From the NCBI GenBank assembly GCA_003116875.1, contig BCKT01000006.1, forward strand, positions 372,001 through 436,000: a stretch of 64,000 bases of DNA, read 5' to 3'. The stretch comes from Takashimella koratensis. Lineage: Eukaryota; Basidiomycota; Tremellomycetes; Trichosporonales; Tetragoniomycetaceae. The notes below the pieces were generated by a model. The model was given only the letters and a program-made list of their open reading frames with translations, did no database searches and had not been told where the DNA came from. A program made the position numbers and the translations under genes. Below are positions 45,801 through 56,696 of this stretch, piece by piece. Numbering within the stretch: the stretch's first letter is position 1; each line of letters opens with the position of its first letter.

Positions 45801-46535
45801 ACCTCCTCACTTGCTCCAACGCTCAGACATTCTTCACGGCCTCTGTTGTCTGGTGAGTTCGCGCGCGAAAGGGGTGAAGGTGGAAAGCTGACGCTCTTAC
45901 AGGGGTTTGGTTGGACCAGATCGTATTTTCGGAACCGGTGGATTGTACCACCCAATCTTGTGGATGTTCCTCGCTGGCGCGCTCGCCCCTATCCCCTTCT
46001 GGCTCTACTGCCGCCGATACCCCAAGTCGTTCTTGCGCAACTTCAACCTCCCCGTCGTCTTGAGCGGTCCGCTTTCCATCCCTCCGGCCACAGGTTACAA
46101 CTATGCCAGCTGGCTGCTTGTCGGTTTTGTCTTCCAATACTGGATCAGGCGTCGGGCTTTCGCCTGGTGGTCTAAGGTAAGCAGCATCTCTGTCTCACTC
46201 ACATGACGCGAAGCTGATGAATTGCTCCAGTACAACTATGTGCTCAGCGCCGCTCTCGATGTGGGAACCATTGCGTCAGCCATTTTCATCTTCCTTGTCC
46301 TTGGCCTTCCCCAAGTTTCCCTCAACTGGTGGGGTAACACGGTCATGGAGAACAGTAAGTTCATCTTATATCAATTCTAGATCTCACGGCTGACCGAGGA
46401 AGCTTTGGACTGGAACGGTATTCCTTATTATATCGCTGGGGAGACTGGCTTTGGTCCATCTACTTGTAAGCCGTCCTCATAGATTCAGTCGGCCGACTCG
46501 AGTTAGGCTAACCCGTGTTTGCAGGGAAGGTTTGA
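42857..46535 (+). CDS. OPT family oligopeptide transporter, 1052 aa
   Basis: Proton-coupled importer of small peptides at the plasma membrane. Exons 42857-43928, 43988-44102, 44154-44611, 44665-44906, 44958-45271, 45318-45546, 45596-45852, 45903-46176, 46231-46354, 46403-46465, 46525-46535. About 357 residues of hydrophilic N-terminus, with an acidic block (EGEDEDYDEEYLEDEEEEEGED), precede the membrane part. The transporter core shows FNFRNPAPAIPVLF, NPCPFNIKEHTIIVMMANIS, QLTGMSMAGMVRR, FSWVCWIAPNNPVVNQLFG, FDWSQISWIGSPLTTPWW, LIPGYIFAGKPIAGMVFKSF, KLGHYMKIPPRSMYFAQ, and an end GPSTWKV typical of the family. NPG and KIPPR motifs of OPTs are recognisable in form (NPCPF, KIPPR). Neighbours on both sides encode secreted peptide precursors. 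The exact peptide substrate cannot be read from sequence. Confidence 0.93.
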
Positions 46536-48765
46536 GAGCGGGGTGCGCAGTGGCATCAGCGTTCTTATTTTGGAAATGATTCCGGTCATCGATGGTGTTT
46601 AGACTTTGAAAACAATTATCATTTCGATTGATCGAGTCGAGTTACAATATTATTTTTTACTTACTGGGTACTCGTCATTGTGTCTTTGGTGATGCAACCG
46701 TGTCTGCCGTCTCCGTGACCCAAACAAACCCGCCGAACCCCCGCCGCTGATATATTTGGCGCACGCTAGTGTCAGATCGCAGTTGTAGGTGCCTATTCAG
46801 AGGTACCGGTGAACACACGAACGTGGCAACAGTGAAACCTCCGTTCCTGATTCGATGAAGTGTCGTCGTATGCTCCATTGTGACATACTGTAACAAAAGA
46901 AACCCCCCCCTCCCCCCCACGTGCAGCCGGCTGAGTACACAGCAACTTCCGCATGCAGTGCACCGCAACTCGCAGTCTGGGTACGGAAGTGGCGGCGCTT
47001 TATTGCCTGACTGGACGACGGCCTAGGTACGGCGCGGTTCGGCACAACGACAGCTACATATGCCTGCTGCCACTGAGTGTCCTGTGAGGCGTTCTGGGAA
47101 CAGGGCGCACGCCGACTGCCGTCTTGATCCATGATCCCGGCTCTTGGTAACAGCAAGGTATCCTCATCGGGACGATCCCCACAGGATCGACCTGCCGTAA
47201 ATTTCCCTCGGTGTCACTGTGCAGTGGTGCGGGGACACGCTGACGGACGCCAGGATGTGAGGGATGGCTGTCGCACAGGCGCACCGGTGTGTCGCTTGTG
47301 AAGGAAGGAAGAGGTGACGAGTGAAGGAGAGGGAACACGCCACCGATCCTTTTGCTTGTCATGATGTGCACAACCCGCCAAGCCTAGACGGTACAGAGGG
47401 TCACAACCTGAACGGACTTTTTTTACCAGAGCCTGTATGCTGGGTCCCGATTGCCAATACCCTGCAGCTCCCTTGCGTCTTCGCAAAAATGCAGGGTGTG
47501 CCCCCGGGCCTGGCTGAGGCTTGGGAGGCAGTGGTGCTCGCTCTTTGCCTCCCCAGGCACGTTAATACAGGACCTGGCTTTTCGTCTCTGTCAGACGCCA
47601 GGCACCTAGAGCCCCGCGGTGGCCGTGGCAGAGGGGGGTTGCTGTAATAGATTTGCCACTTCGCTGCTTTGGGTAGGCCTGTGCTCCAGACTAACCCGTG
47701 GGATTTTGGGTTTCGATCCATGGTGACATAGCCAAGTCCAATGCAAAGCTTGCAAGCTGACACGTTTCGTTCTTTTTCTCTCATCTCAGGTCTAATCCAC
47801 GGATTTGAAGAGATTGCAGAGCATGAATCGGGTTGGTGCTGTTTACAACGTTTGCCTTTGCATTGGTGGTGCATGCGTCAAGAACAAGAACAAGGTCAAA
47901 TTGAAGGGGGCCAAGGGGGCCACTCAGGATTTGAATTCAATTGTTTCGGACCTATGGTGCTAGTTCAGCAAGAGTTTCCTTTTAGGGTAGTTATGCGCCT
48001 TGTGGCTTGAGAGGGGGAAAATGGGACGCAAGGGAAGCCCGGACGACCGCCAAGGGAAAATGGGACTGGGTGGAGTAGACGTCGGCTCTCAGGCGCCAGA
48101 GCAGAAGTCTGGATCTCGACCACCGGACTCCCTTGTGCGTTTCATTGGTATCCTGACCGGCAGTACCCGCGTCTGCCCTCTCCTCTTTCGCCTTGGCCAC
48201 AAACTCCCGATCACCTGCCAGCCTTTGATGCCGTATGCTGGTGACTCCACTCGGCGCTCGCAGCGTGTGCTTACCTCCCTTGGCGGTCCTCCCATGTTTT
48301 GCCGTACCGCCGTCAGCCCACGGGTTGCGTCTCCCCCTTCCCCCACCCGTTGACGCCCCCCCTTTGCGTGAAGTCTCCACCCATCAACACCTGTGCCCCT
48401 GGTGGACCATACTGTCATAACAACAAGGCACGGGCGCAGTGTGCGGGGGCGTTCTCGCTGTTGCCTCATCGCTGTCCCGAGTGGTCAAACACAATCCCAC
48501 CCCGTCTCCCCCCACCGCTCTCCCCGGCTGCCCTTGACCCTTTTCGGCCTCGACCTGTCACTCTTGAAAATCGTTGTCAACGATCCCACCTAGCGTCTAT
48601 TAAACTACTCGGCACCTTTTCTCTTTCCCCCTCTCTTTCCCCATAATCCTCAGGTCTGTTAGTGTCTTAGTCCAGTACTAGAGGCTTCATCGACCCGTAA
48701 TCACATCACTCGACTTCACAGTCATCTATACTCTTGTCGACCGACTTCTCAGTCCATCAGCGATC
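46536..48765. other. Intergenic region upstream of the second peptide precursor
   Basis: 2.2 kb between two plus-strand genes. It should include the promoter of the precursor at 48766; the 200 bp before its ATG are pyrimidine-rich. I found no tRNA-like, transposon or coding signal. Frames here are short and lack domains. Confidence 0.45.
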
Positions 48766-49467
48766 ATGAAGTTCTTCGCCATCGCCGTCGCCGCGGCCGT
48801 CGCCTCGTCGACTGTTCTCGCCGCCCCCGTCGCCGCCCCTGAGCCCGTCCCCACTGTCGCCCCCGACTGCTTCGGCTTCGGTTGCGGTCAGGGCGCTCCC
48901 CCATGGAAGCGCGAGGCTGCCCCCGCCCCTGAGCCTACCGTCAAGGCCGACAGCTTCGGCTTCGGCAGTGGTCAGCCCGCCCCTGCCTGGAAGCGTGAGC
49001 CCGAGGCAGAGCCTACCGTCGAGGCCGACGGCTTCGGTTTCGGCAGCGGCCAGCCCGCCGACCCATGGAAGCGCGAGGCCGCCCCCGCCCCCGTGCCCAC
49101 CGTCCAGGCCGACAGCTTTGGCTTCGGCAGCGGACAGCCCGCTCCCGCCTGGAAGCGCGAGCCTGAGGCTGAGCCCACTGTCCAGGCCGACAGCTTTGGT
49201 TTCGGCAGCGGNCAGCCCGCCCCCGCNTGGAAGCGCGAGCCCGAGGCTGAGCCCACTGTCAAGGCCGACAGCTTCGGTTTCGGCAGCGGNCANCCCGCCC
49301 CCGCCTGGAAGCGCGAGCCCGAGGCTGAGCCCACTGTCAAGGCCGACAGCTTCGGTTTCGGCAGCGGCCANCCCGCTCCCGCCTGGAAGCGCGAGCCCGA
49401 GGCTGAGCCCACTGTCAAGGCCGACAGCTTTGGCTTCGGCAGCGGCCAGCCTGCCCCCGCTTGGTAG
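48766..49467 (+). CDS. Secreted multi-copy Trp-ended peptide precursor with Lys-Arg sites, 233 aa
   Basis: Single-exon gene. A signal peptide (MKFFAIAVAAAVASSTVLAAP) is followed by eight tandem units. Each unit is a spacer rich in Glu-Ala, Ala-Pro and Glu-Pro dipeptides ending TVKA, TVQA or TVEA, then a core of the form DSFGFGSGQPAPAW, then KR. The first core is the variant DCFGFGCGQGAPPW; the third is DGFGFGSGQPADPW; the last core ends at Trp followed directly by the stop codon, so no KR is needed. KR fits Kex2 cleavage, and X-Ala/X-Pro spacers fit a Ste13-type dipeptidyl aminopeptidase, as in yeast alpha-factor maturation. Five unresolved bases (49212, 49227, 49290, 49293, 49371) lie in copies five to seven. 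No other domain. Related to the C-terminal units of the precursor at 34422-38509. Confidence 0.9.
   Translation: MKFFAIAVAAAVASSTVLAAPVAAPEPVPTVAPDCFGFGCGQGAPPWKREAAPAPEPTVKADSFGFGSGQPAPAWKREPEAEPTVEADGFGFGSGQPADPWKREAAPAPVPTVQADSFGFGSGQPAPAWKREPEAEPTVQADSFGFGSXQPAPXWKREPEAEPTVKADSFGFGSXXPAPAWKREPEAEPTVKADSFGFGSGXPAPAWKREPEAEPTVKADSFGFGSGQPAPAW
48865..49467 (+). repeat. Tandem 72-78 bp coding repeat, eight copies
   Basis: Eight head-to-tail copies encoding spacer + core + KR. Copies four to eight are nearly identical at the DNA level, and copies five to seven contain unresolved bases. Confidence 0.9.
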
Positions 49468-50567
49468 ATTTTAACGGTTTGAGGCTCGAGCGCGTCACTT
49501 GTGAGTACATTCTTTCTCTCGACATCGAATTGTTTCTGACTTCTCCAGAGATTGTCACGACCACTCTAGAATCGAATTCTCCCGTCCCATCCCATCTCCC
49601 CCCTCTATCTCAGCCTCTGCCACCCTAATTAGGTTCTCTTGTGCGAGCATAAAGTCTCGTACACTTCACTTTGCATTATCGTTTACGTCTTCTCCTTCGT
49701 AGCCTTACGTCTTTTCGAACACTCCCACGCCGTTCCCCACCTCTCTCTTGTTTTCCTTTTCGCTCCAGTCTGTTTCTCGTATGGAACTTTGGATGGGTCA
49801 AATCAATATATCGCTTTGCTTCTTGATCGACCCCGTTATGCAACTTGATTCTAACATGCAAATGGAATGTCGATACCGAAACCTTGGGACAAACGGGACG
49901 GCACGGACACGGATCATCGTGCCAGGCAGATCCTTCCCACCCAACCTGCGCATCCCTTCGGTTGGACGGAAACTCGGGTTGGACGGATGGGACGCGCGGG
50001 TTCATGTTCCTGTGGCGAAAGCGTTCCAGATCCTCGCCGCTCCCCCCCAACCCCCCAACCCTGTTCACTCCTCACGGCATGGGAAAGAGACAGAGGTATT
50101 CCGGATCTCCCGATCTCATCGGGTCATACAACGTACGAATGCCGTCCATCGAGGAGGTGACGCCCCCATCCTTTGCGCCCGCCCTGGCGGAGCACTCCCT
50201 CCATCCTTTCCGTCCATTACGGTCATCAATTACAGTTTCTGCATTCCTCGATGTACGGTATGCGCCCCAGGGCAGCAAAAACAAGCAGATGGTACGGGCC
50301 GTTCATTATGCACTGTATCAGGCAGGTGGGTGCGTCTACAAGGGAAAGATGGGTGGAGACAAAGCGGTACTATGGGAAACTAGGATCGACTGCGTGTTGT
50401 TTACGTCTCTATTGTCCGTTCGACGGCATGTTACAGCCCCCCACCCGTTCGCCAGCCGAGCTATGCCTTCGCGTTCCTGGCTGACGCGGGGCGTCAAGGG
50501 GTAATGGGATATGTAAAGGACGGACCCCCTCTTGGCCGTCCTTGGCAATGTAAGGTATTATACGTGT
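49468..50567. other. Interval between convergent peptide precursor and transcription factor
   Basis: Holds 3' flanks. An intron-like pair (GTGAGTAC near 49500 and CTGACTTCTCCAG near 49540-49551) suggests a 3' UTR intron of the precursor mRNA. The open frames at 49748-50504 lack any domain and are not called. Confidence 0.45.
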
Positions 50568-53500
50568 CTATGGCCCTAGGTCACCACCACCACCGCCGGT
50601 CCCGGCAACCCCTGTCGCGGCACCACCCGCCCCGGTGCCACCACCACCACCACCACCACCACTTGCGTTGTTCAACAGCGCAGCGGTCTGTTGCCAGTCC
50701 CCCAAAAAATCAAACGCGTCACCCATGTCGTAAGGCCAGTCGGCGAAGAGGTCGGTCGGCAGAGTGAATTGCGTCGCGTCGAGCGCAGGGTCAATGACGA
50801 GGTCCCCATTAAACCCGTTGACACCCGAGATTGAGGCTTGGGCTTGGGCTTGGGCGCAGGCTTGGGTGGTGTCTGCGCCTGAAAACCCATTGAATAGGAG
50901 ACCATCGTCCACGACCCCTGATGTTGTAACAGGGGTAACCGCGTTCAATGCAGTCCCACTCAGTGGATGGATGGGATTGTTGTCGTCGTCGTGACCGTCG
51001 TCGCCTCGTCTCGGGTCCAGCGGGTTCTGTTCCCGCCAAGGTCCCAGTTCCCAGTCACCTGGGATCGGAGGATTAAGGTTTGGGCCGGGATTGGCAGCGC
51101 CCACAATACGACTACCCAAAGTGGCGGTCTCGACCCCTCGCCCGTTTCGGCCCTGATTGGCGTTAAATGGGATCGACATCAAAGAGGAAGTTTGCACGTT
51201 TCCACTCCTGTGGTTGTCGTCTGGATCTGTCGTTAACGTCAAGGTCCCAGGCCCTGGGCGTTGGGCGTTGGCAGTGGCTGAACCTTTTTCGCCCTCGTTG
51301 GTAGGCACCATGTCGCCCGGAGTAGTGGGTGTAATGTTGCCCAAACCACCCGATCCAGTTGCCGACGGTCCGGTACGCTGTACCTGTTTACGCTGTGGCT
51401 GTTGCGGTTGGCGACGGTTACCGCCGGCTTTGGACCGTGGCTCTTTTGTTCCAGCCTCACCGGCGGTTGAATTAGGCGCAGAATTGGACGGTGATCGGGT
51501 CGAGGTCGTCCCAGCGGTGGGCGCAGCGAGGGTCCCAGTTTGATGAGGTGGGGTCGGGGTCTGAGCCGTCCAGGCAGCCGCTGGGAGTGAGTGATGGAAG
51601 ACTTGGGCGTAGCGAGAGCGTTCCATCGCGGCGGTCGTCATGTATTGATCGATACGAGAGACGTGTGCGCGAAGTCGGTCGGCAATGCCTGGCATGTACG
51701 ACATGGCTGACTCGAGTGTCGACAACAGGTCCGCCATAGCGAGGAGGACGTTGCGTACTTGCAAGTAGGACCATTGTGACAGAGGGGATTGGATGACACC
51801 GCCTAGCAGGTGGCCGACGCCAGCGAGGTGATGCAGCTGAGAGTGGAGCGCGAGTGTCAGCCTGGTCCAGGTGGTAGTGAGGAAAGAGAGGTACGTACCA
51901 TCGGCGAGCTGCTAGCATGGAAATAAGCCGTGGGCACCGTAGCCAATGCATCGAGTAACTCTCCCGCGATCGCGCATCGCTTCTCGACACTTGGGTCCTC
52001 TTCCAATCCCGTCAACACCATCTTCAACGTCTGAATCGTGATTATAATATTTGCGGCTAGCACGCGATAGTCAGCGCCCATTTTCTCACCAACTAAGTGC
52101 TAATTTCCAACTTTTACTCACCTTGGAAGCCATAGCGATCGTCCCTCAACCTCCCCGTCATCGCCTGCGCACCCTTAAACTCCCTCGGCAACCCGTCGTA
52201 CAGGTTGGTGATGACTTTCAGAATCTCCGATACCGATGGTCCGGCAGGCGCAGCGAATAACGTCGTTACTGGCGCCGACCTGTCCTCGTCTCCGTACGTC
52301 CGGCGAGCTCGTAGTTGGTCCAGCGCATGTTCAAGAATACGGTACATGTCGGTCGCAAAGTTCCACCCGCGCAACCATGAGACTCGGGACGATGGCGCCG
52401 AGGTGGAGGCTGGCGAGGTGCCTGGGGAGACGATGCCGTGTTCAGTGATCTCATCGTCGTCGAGAACTTCAGCCGGGTAGAGGACGGTACTTTGAGCCTC
52501 TCGATGTCGCACAATCCCGCCAAATGTGGTCGCGATGTAAACGTCGACGCAGTACCCCGCCCAGAACTGGTCATCGTCAGCGTCGAGTCCCTCACGAGAG
52601 AGCGGCACTCTGCTATCTGACTCACCAATCGTCTCCGCTCCTGAATATCTGGCTCCTTCAAGTCCATTGGCCATCTACTTTCGTTGTGGAACCCGTCGTT
52701 GGCGCACATCGTGATGTAGTCTCCTACGTGGGTCTGCACATCCACGATCCGACCATACTGGATACTCGACATTGCCAGTGTCACTTTGGCGCGTTTGTAC
52801 CCAAAGTCAGTCGCCGTCGAGAGGTCTGACGGAATCGCAGCCTTCGCTGCTGCGTGGAACACCTCGGACGGGGGGATAATCGACGAAACGTGTGGGGATA
52901 TTGGCGAGTCGGGACGAGCCGCACCGTCACGTAGACGAGCTGCAGCAATCGCACACACCGCCATGACGCCAGCAAAGAACGGTCGGTCAGTCTCGTAACG
53001 CCGATTACGGATATCACGGATGAACGTTGGCCAGTGGTAGTAAGGACATCTGCCACGGTGTCAGTGATGCCTCTCACACCCGGCCCGGAAAAAGAACAAT
53101 TGGAGACGAGGACAATGAAATTAGAGCTCACATTGGGTAGACGATCCGGTGATAGGCGTCGACAAGCTCGTCTATGGCCTCTGTCGGGGCAACCTCTTCA
53201 TATTCCCACTTGTCGTCGGGTACCGCGTGCACTGCGCTGCCGTTGCTCTCAGACGCGACCATGTGCATCCCCCGTCCGCTCGACGACCGCGGCATAGGCT
53301 ATAGGGCGGCAAGTTAGCATTTGATTAGACTATTGGTGGATAACGCGGCTATGCAGCGGTTATGCAGGAGCTAGAAAGAACGAGTAGCTCACGCCGCGAC
53401 GCTTAGCAGGTCTGTCATAAGTGCAGTCCAAGTTGTACTGAGCACACGGCTCGCACACGCCTGGCGTCGAGCTGGCGGAACACTGCGGAGAGTTAGGGAG

Positions 53501-53768
53501 GCAGGCCCTTTGATAGCTAGAATCAACATCCAACACTCACTTTTATACCGCCGCGGTGACACCTGTCACACGCACGCTGTAGGTAGTGAGCAGAGCGCGT
53601 CAGCATGATCAGTCCGCAGTGGCAATAACGTCGCTATGAGAGAAGCGACGCGGGTAGGGTGTTGGTGCGCAAACATCAATGTCTCGAGCTGTAGCTCACC
53701 GTGACGCGCTTGCGCTTTGTCGAGCCCGGCGAGTCTTTCCGATCTTGAGCAGGGAAAGCGCCTGACAT
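50568..53768 (-). CDS. Zn2Cys6 fungal transcription factor, 885 aa
   Basis: Exons (minus): 53768-53700, 53576-53541, 53482-53393, 53298-53132, 53049-52626, 52566-52122, 52056-51899, 51836-50568. A binuclear zinc cluster lies at about residues 26-53 with the spacing C-x2-C-x6-C-x8-C-x2-C-x6-C (CDRCHRGGIKC, VCEPCAQYNLDC), flanked by basic stretches (KRKRVT, KRRG) for DNA contact. The cluster is spread over three small exons. Residues about 100-420 are helical and match the fungal-specific middle homology region in style (YHRIVYPICPYYHWPTFI, FFAGVMAVCAIAAARLRD, FWAGYCVDVYIATTFGGI). The C-terminus is Q/G/N-rich with acidic patches (DLFADWPYDMGDAFDFLG), plausibly an activation domain. It lies next to the Trp-peptide precursor and divergent from the enoyl-CoA hydratase gene; either could be a target. 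No specific regulator name is assigned. Confidence 0.9.
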
Positions 53769-54134
53769 GGGGGGCTGGGTGCTGGTCTTGCGCCAGCTGA
53801 AGTTGAGGTGTGATGATTATAGGACGCGAGGTGAGCGATGGAGTGGTGGGTGTTGTATCTTGACCGGGTGGGGTGGACCGAGTCAACGATTGTGGTAGAA
53901 TTTTAATGCGTAGCTTGCGGCCCACGCCGGTATATGCCGATTCAAAGGCACTAAGCTAGGCATTAGGATCTGATTACAACTGCCTCCGAAGCTCATTACA
54001 AACCCATTCCGATGTGTAATCACGCTGGCTTCCGGTTGTGTCGGTTAAGACTGGCGCCTAAAAGATTAAGACCCCTCGCACTCATTCTTCGGCTGAATCT
54101 CTTATTCTCTCCTTTCCTCCACCTCTCCCACACC
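53769..54134. promoter_or_regulatory. Shared promoter region of the Zn2Cys6 factor and the enoyl-CoA hydratase gene
   Basis: 366 bp between divergent start codons. No specific element recognised, apart from moderate AT enrichment at 53935-54005. Confidence 0.5.
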
Positions 54135-55285
54135 ATGTCGCAGCCTCTCGTAACGCTGTCCAGACCATCTCCGACCGTTTGGCTCCTCACATTATGCTCA
54201 CCACCGGACAACCGCCTCACACCCGCTCTCCTTGGTGAGCTCGCGGAGCAGCTCGATGTCGTCGAGGCCGAATGGCGCACCAATGGAGGAGGGGACATGG
54301 TAGCGCAGAAGAAAGGAAAGGCCAAAGGGAATGGAGCAGGAGCGGTCGTGGTCACCAGTGGGATGGGAAAGTTTTTCAGTAATGGACTGGATTATGAAAA
54401 GGCTATGAAGATTGACAAGTTCTTTGAACGTGAGTGAGGGTTAGGTGAGGCTGGGTTAGGTTGAGAGACGTTGTGTGAGGAAGGGGATGGTACAGCTGGC
54501 CTAGGCGCGATGGGAGAAGGGGGGAGCTGAGAAAGGGCGGCTATGGAAGCAAGCGGTGTAGAGGCTATAGGCTGACAAACCAACTACAGGCGTCTTCGAC
54601 CCCGTCATGTACCGCCTCCTCACTTTCCCACTGGTTACGATTTCCGCGATCAACGGGCACGGTAGGTCGTTGATCTGCGGGTGTTGTTGCTTCGTAACTG
54701 ACGCCTCCTTTCAGCATTTGCTGGGGGTATGGTCCTCGCCATGTGTTGTGACTTCCGACTGATCACATCTGGCAAGGGTTTGATGTGCATGAATGAGGTG
54801 AGTCCATCACACCTCTCTAACTAGTACTGCCTACCATATGGCATCGACCATCAACTAAACCTGGGTTAGTTGACATTCGGGTCCCCATTACCCAACTCGT
54901 TCTCGGCGTTCCTGAGCCTGCGCATTCCCGACCCGCAACGACTCCGCGACACCCTTCTTGCCAAGCGGTGGACGCAGGCGGAACTTCTCTCGGTGGGGCT
55001 GGTTGATGAGATCGTGCAGGACGGCGGGAAAGCAGAGGAGCTCGTTCGTCGCGCTGTGGAGGTGGGAGAGAAAGAAGGTGCTAAGGCTGCGCCTGGGAGT
55101 TGGGGGTCGATCAAGGTGAGTGAGATTGGCATGAGAGCTGAGAGTGAGCTGACGCATGGTGTGCACAGGACGGACTGTCCCATGCCGTACTCGACGCGTC
55201 GAAATCGGAGCGGTCGGTGATGTTCCCGCCTCAGGAGGCCGCCGTATTCTGGAAACGGGTCGGCAAAGACAAGGCCAAGCTATAG
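54135..55285 (+). CDS. Peroxisomal enoyl-CoA hydratase/isomerase family protein, 270 aa
   Basis: Crotonase-fold enzyme of fatty-acid beta-oxidation, probably a delta3-delta2-enoyl-CoA isomerase. Exons 54135-54429, 54590-54661, 54715-54797, 54870-55115, 55169-55285. Visible: PPDNRLTPALLGEL, the CoA-binding/oxyanion strand VVVTSGMGKFFSNGLDYEKA, then ISAINGHAFAGGMVLAMCCDFRLI, the family's oxyanion-hole segment, and NELTFGSPLPNSFSAFL. The last three residues are AKL, a peroxisomal PTS1 signal. In isomerases a Glu sits where NELTFG lies, consistent with the isomerase subclass, but hydratase activity cannot be excluded. Length is normal for ECI. Confidence 0.87.
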
Positions 55286-55536
55286 GGCTGTCGCGTCAGC
55301 TCATGGTCCTGGCCATAAGCGCCCAGCTGCCGAGGTCTACTCGACGCGCTTAATTCCCTCGACTTGCTCGAGCTCCTTGTATCATTCTCATCGACACAAA
55401 CCGACCTCAACATCGAAACCGGCCAAAAAGGGAACCCTGGATTGCATAGTTTCTTCACGACTGTACTGTGTATTCTACCCATCTCCAGCCTTCAGGCTTC
55501 TGTTGTCTAACCTACGAGCGCAATGTAGGACACGAG

Positions 55537-56411
55537 TTAAAGACCGAGGTAGTACGAGCGCTGGGTCAGGGCCCAGGTGAGACCGGACGCTGGGACAGGG
55601 TTTCAGTGGTTTTTCTGTGTGGTAGCCACATAGTAACTTACAGCCGATGAGGAGAGGACCAATGCTCGCGCGGTTGACCTTGACGGAGCCGAAGATGAGC
55701 CACTCGGAGACGAAGTGGGCTGTGCCGACAGCAAACGCAAAAGTCGCGAGGTCGTACGCGCTGAACACGGGAAAAGAGGGCCGTCGGCGAATGAGTGAGA
55801 AGAGAAGGAACGAAGATTAGCACAGGCAAGATGATGGGTCCTGGCGCGATGGTTGAAATAGGGGAGATGGATGAATGGGAGAGAAAAGACTTACACGGGG
55901 TTGGTGATGTTGTACGCCGCGAGGAGACGGATACCAGCGGACATCATGGTGTACGCGGCGAACAAGCGGCCACCGAGGGGTGTGACTGATCGTCAAGGTC
56001 AAGGTATCATCAGCATTGACCTCTGATTCCCCATGCTGCCTGCCTTTCGCCCATTGTCCCATCGTGCCCTGTTTTTATTTGGGCGTTTTCCCGTGCGAAA
56101 CTGTAACTGCAGACGACTAGAGACCATCTCAAGCTGGCTAATATCACTCACGCTCATCTGCATGTCCGGCATAGACTTCTTTGCTCTGCTCGACGGTGAC
56201 GTAGTTCTGAACGACGTTGTAAAGGCTCGCACCGGCCGTGATGAGGAGCCAGTAAGGGAGGACGCCGCCAGTCGCGGGGATCGTGGGGAGGTCTGCGCAA
56301 AGGAGCGAAGGATGATCAGCACTGTCGATTCCGGCGCATGCTTCCTGCTTTAGGATGGAGAAGAGAGACGAGAAGAGGACGGAGAACAGGGTAAGACGTA
56401 CAGGCTTGCAT
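55537..56411 (-). CDS. ERG28: Ergosterol biosynthesis scaffold protein Erg28, 137 aa
   Basis: ER membrane protein that tethers the C-4 demethylation complex (Erg25-26-27) in sterol synthesis. Exons (minus): 56411-56402, 56292-56152, 55985-55895, 55760-55642, 55589-55537. The protein has four hydrophobic segments: GGVLPYWLLITAGASLYN, RLFAAYTMMSAGIRLLAAY, LATFAFAVGTAHFVSEWLIFG and the C-terminal GLTWALTQRSYYLGL. The motifs GRLFAxYTxxSAxIR, AYDLATFAFAVGTAHFVSEWLIF and SIGPLLI are those of the Erg28 family. The first coding exon has only ten bases. Length agrees with the family (about 140). Confidence 0.9.
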
Positions 56412-56696
56412 GGTAGTTGAGAGATGAGGTGAAAGAGAAAAGTTCAAGCTGGGTTTGTGCGTCGTGTAGACAGTCGTGCCATGTGGGAGAGTTGGCTGTC
56501 GACCTCCACCGGTGGGACCCTGAAGAGGAAGACTGAAGGCGACGACTGACGATTCGCAATCACCTCACCGATATTCACGGCTATCTCATATCTCCCTTGT
56601 CCATCGCACTCCATCTCTCTCCATCTCATCTTTCGTAACCCGACCCCATCCCCTCTGTCTCAACTACCACCCACCGCACCCACTTCGTCATCCACC

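Noticed and set aside
47380..47720. Possible tRNA or transposon remnant downstream of the OPT gene
   Set aside because: A GGTTTCGATCC-like string is present, but no cloverleaf can be drawn around it, and no terminal repeats or transposase frame were found.
34422..49467. Dikaritin-type RiPP cluster
   Set aside because: KR-bounded repeats fit, but no UstYa/Yb-like (DUF3328) oxidase or other tailoring enzyme is present in the window.
48766..49467. Mating pheromone gene
   Set aside because: Basidiomycete mating pheromones are CAAX-ended lipopeptides; this precursor lacks a CAAX end, and no receptor of the STE3 type is nearby.
49748..50504. Two overlapping 210-220 codon frames between the peptide precursor and the transcription factor
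   Set aside because: Overlap each other in different frames, mixed composition, no domain, and no promoter-like context.
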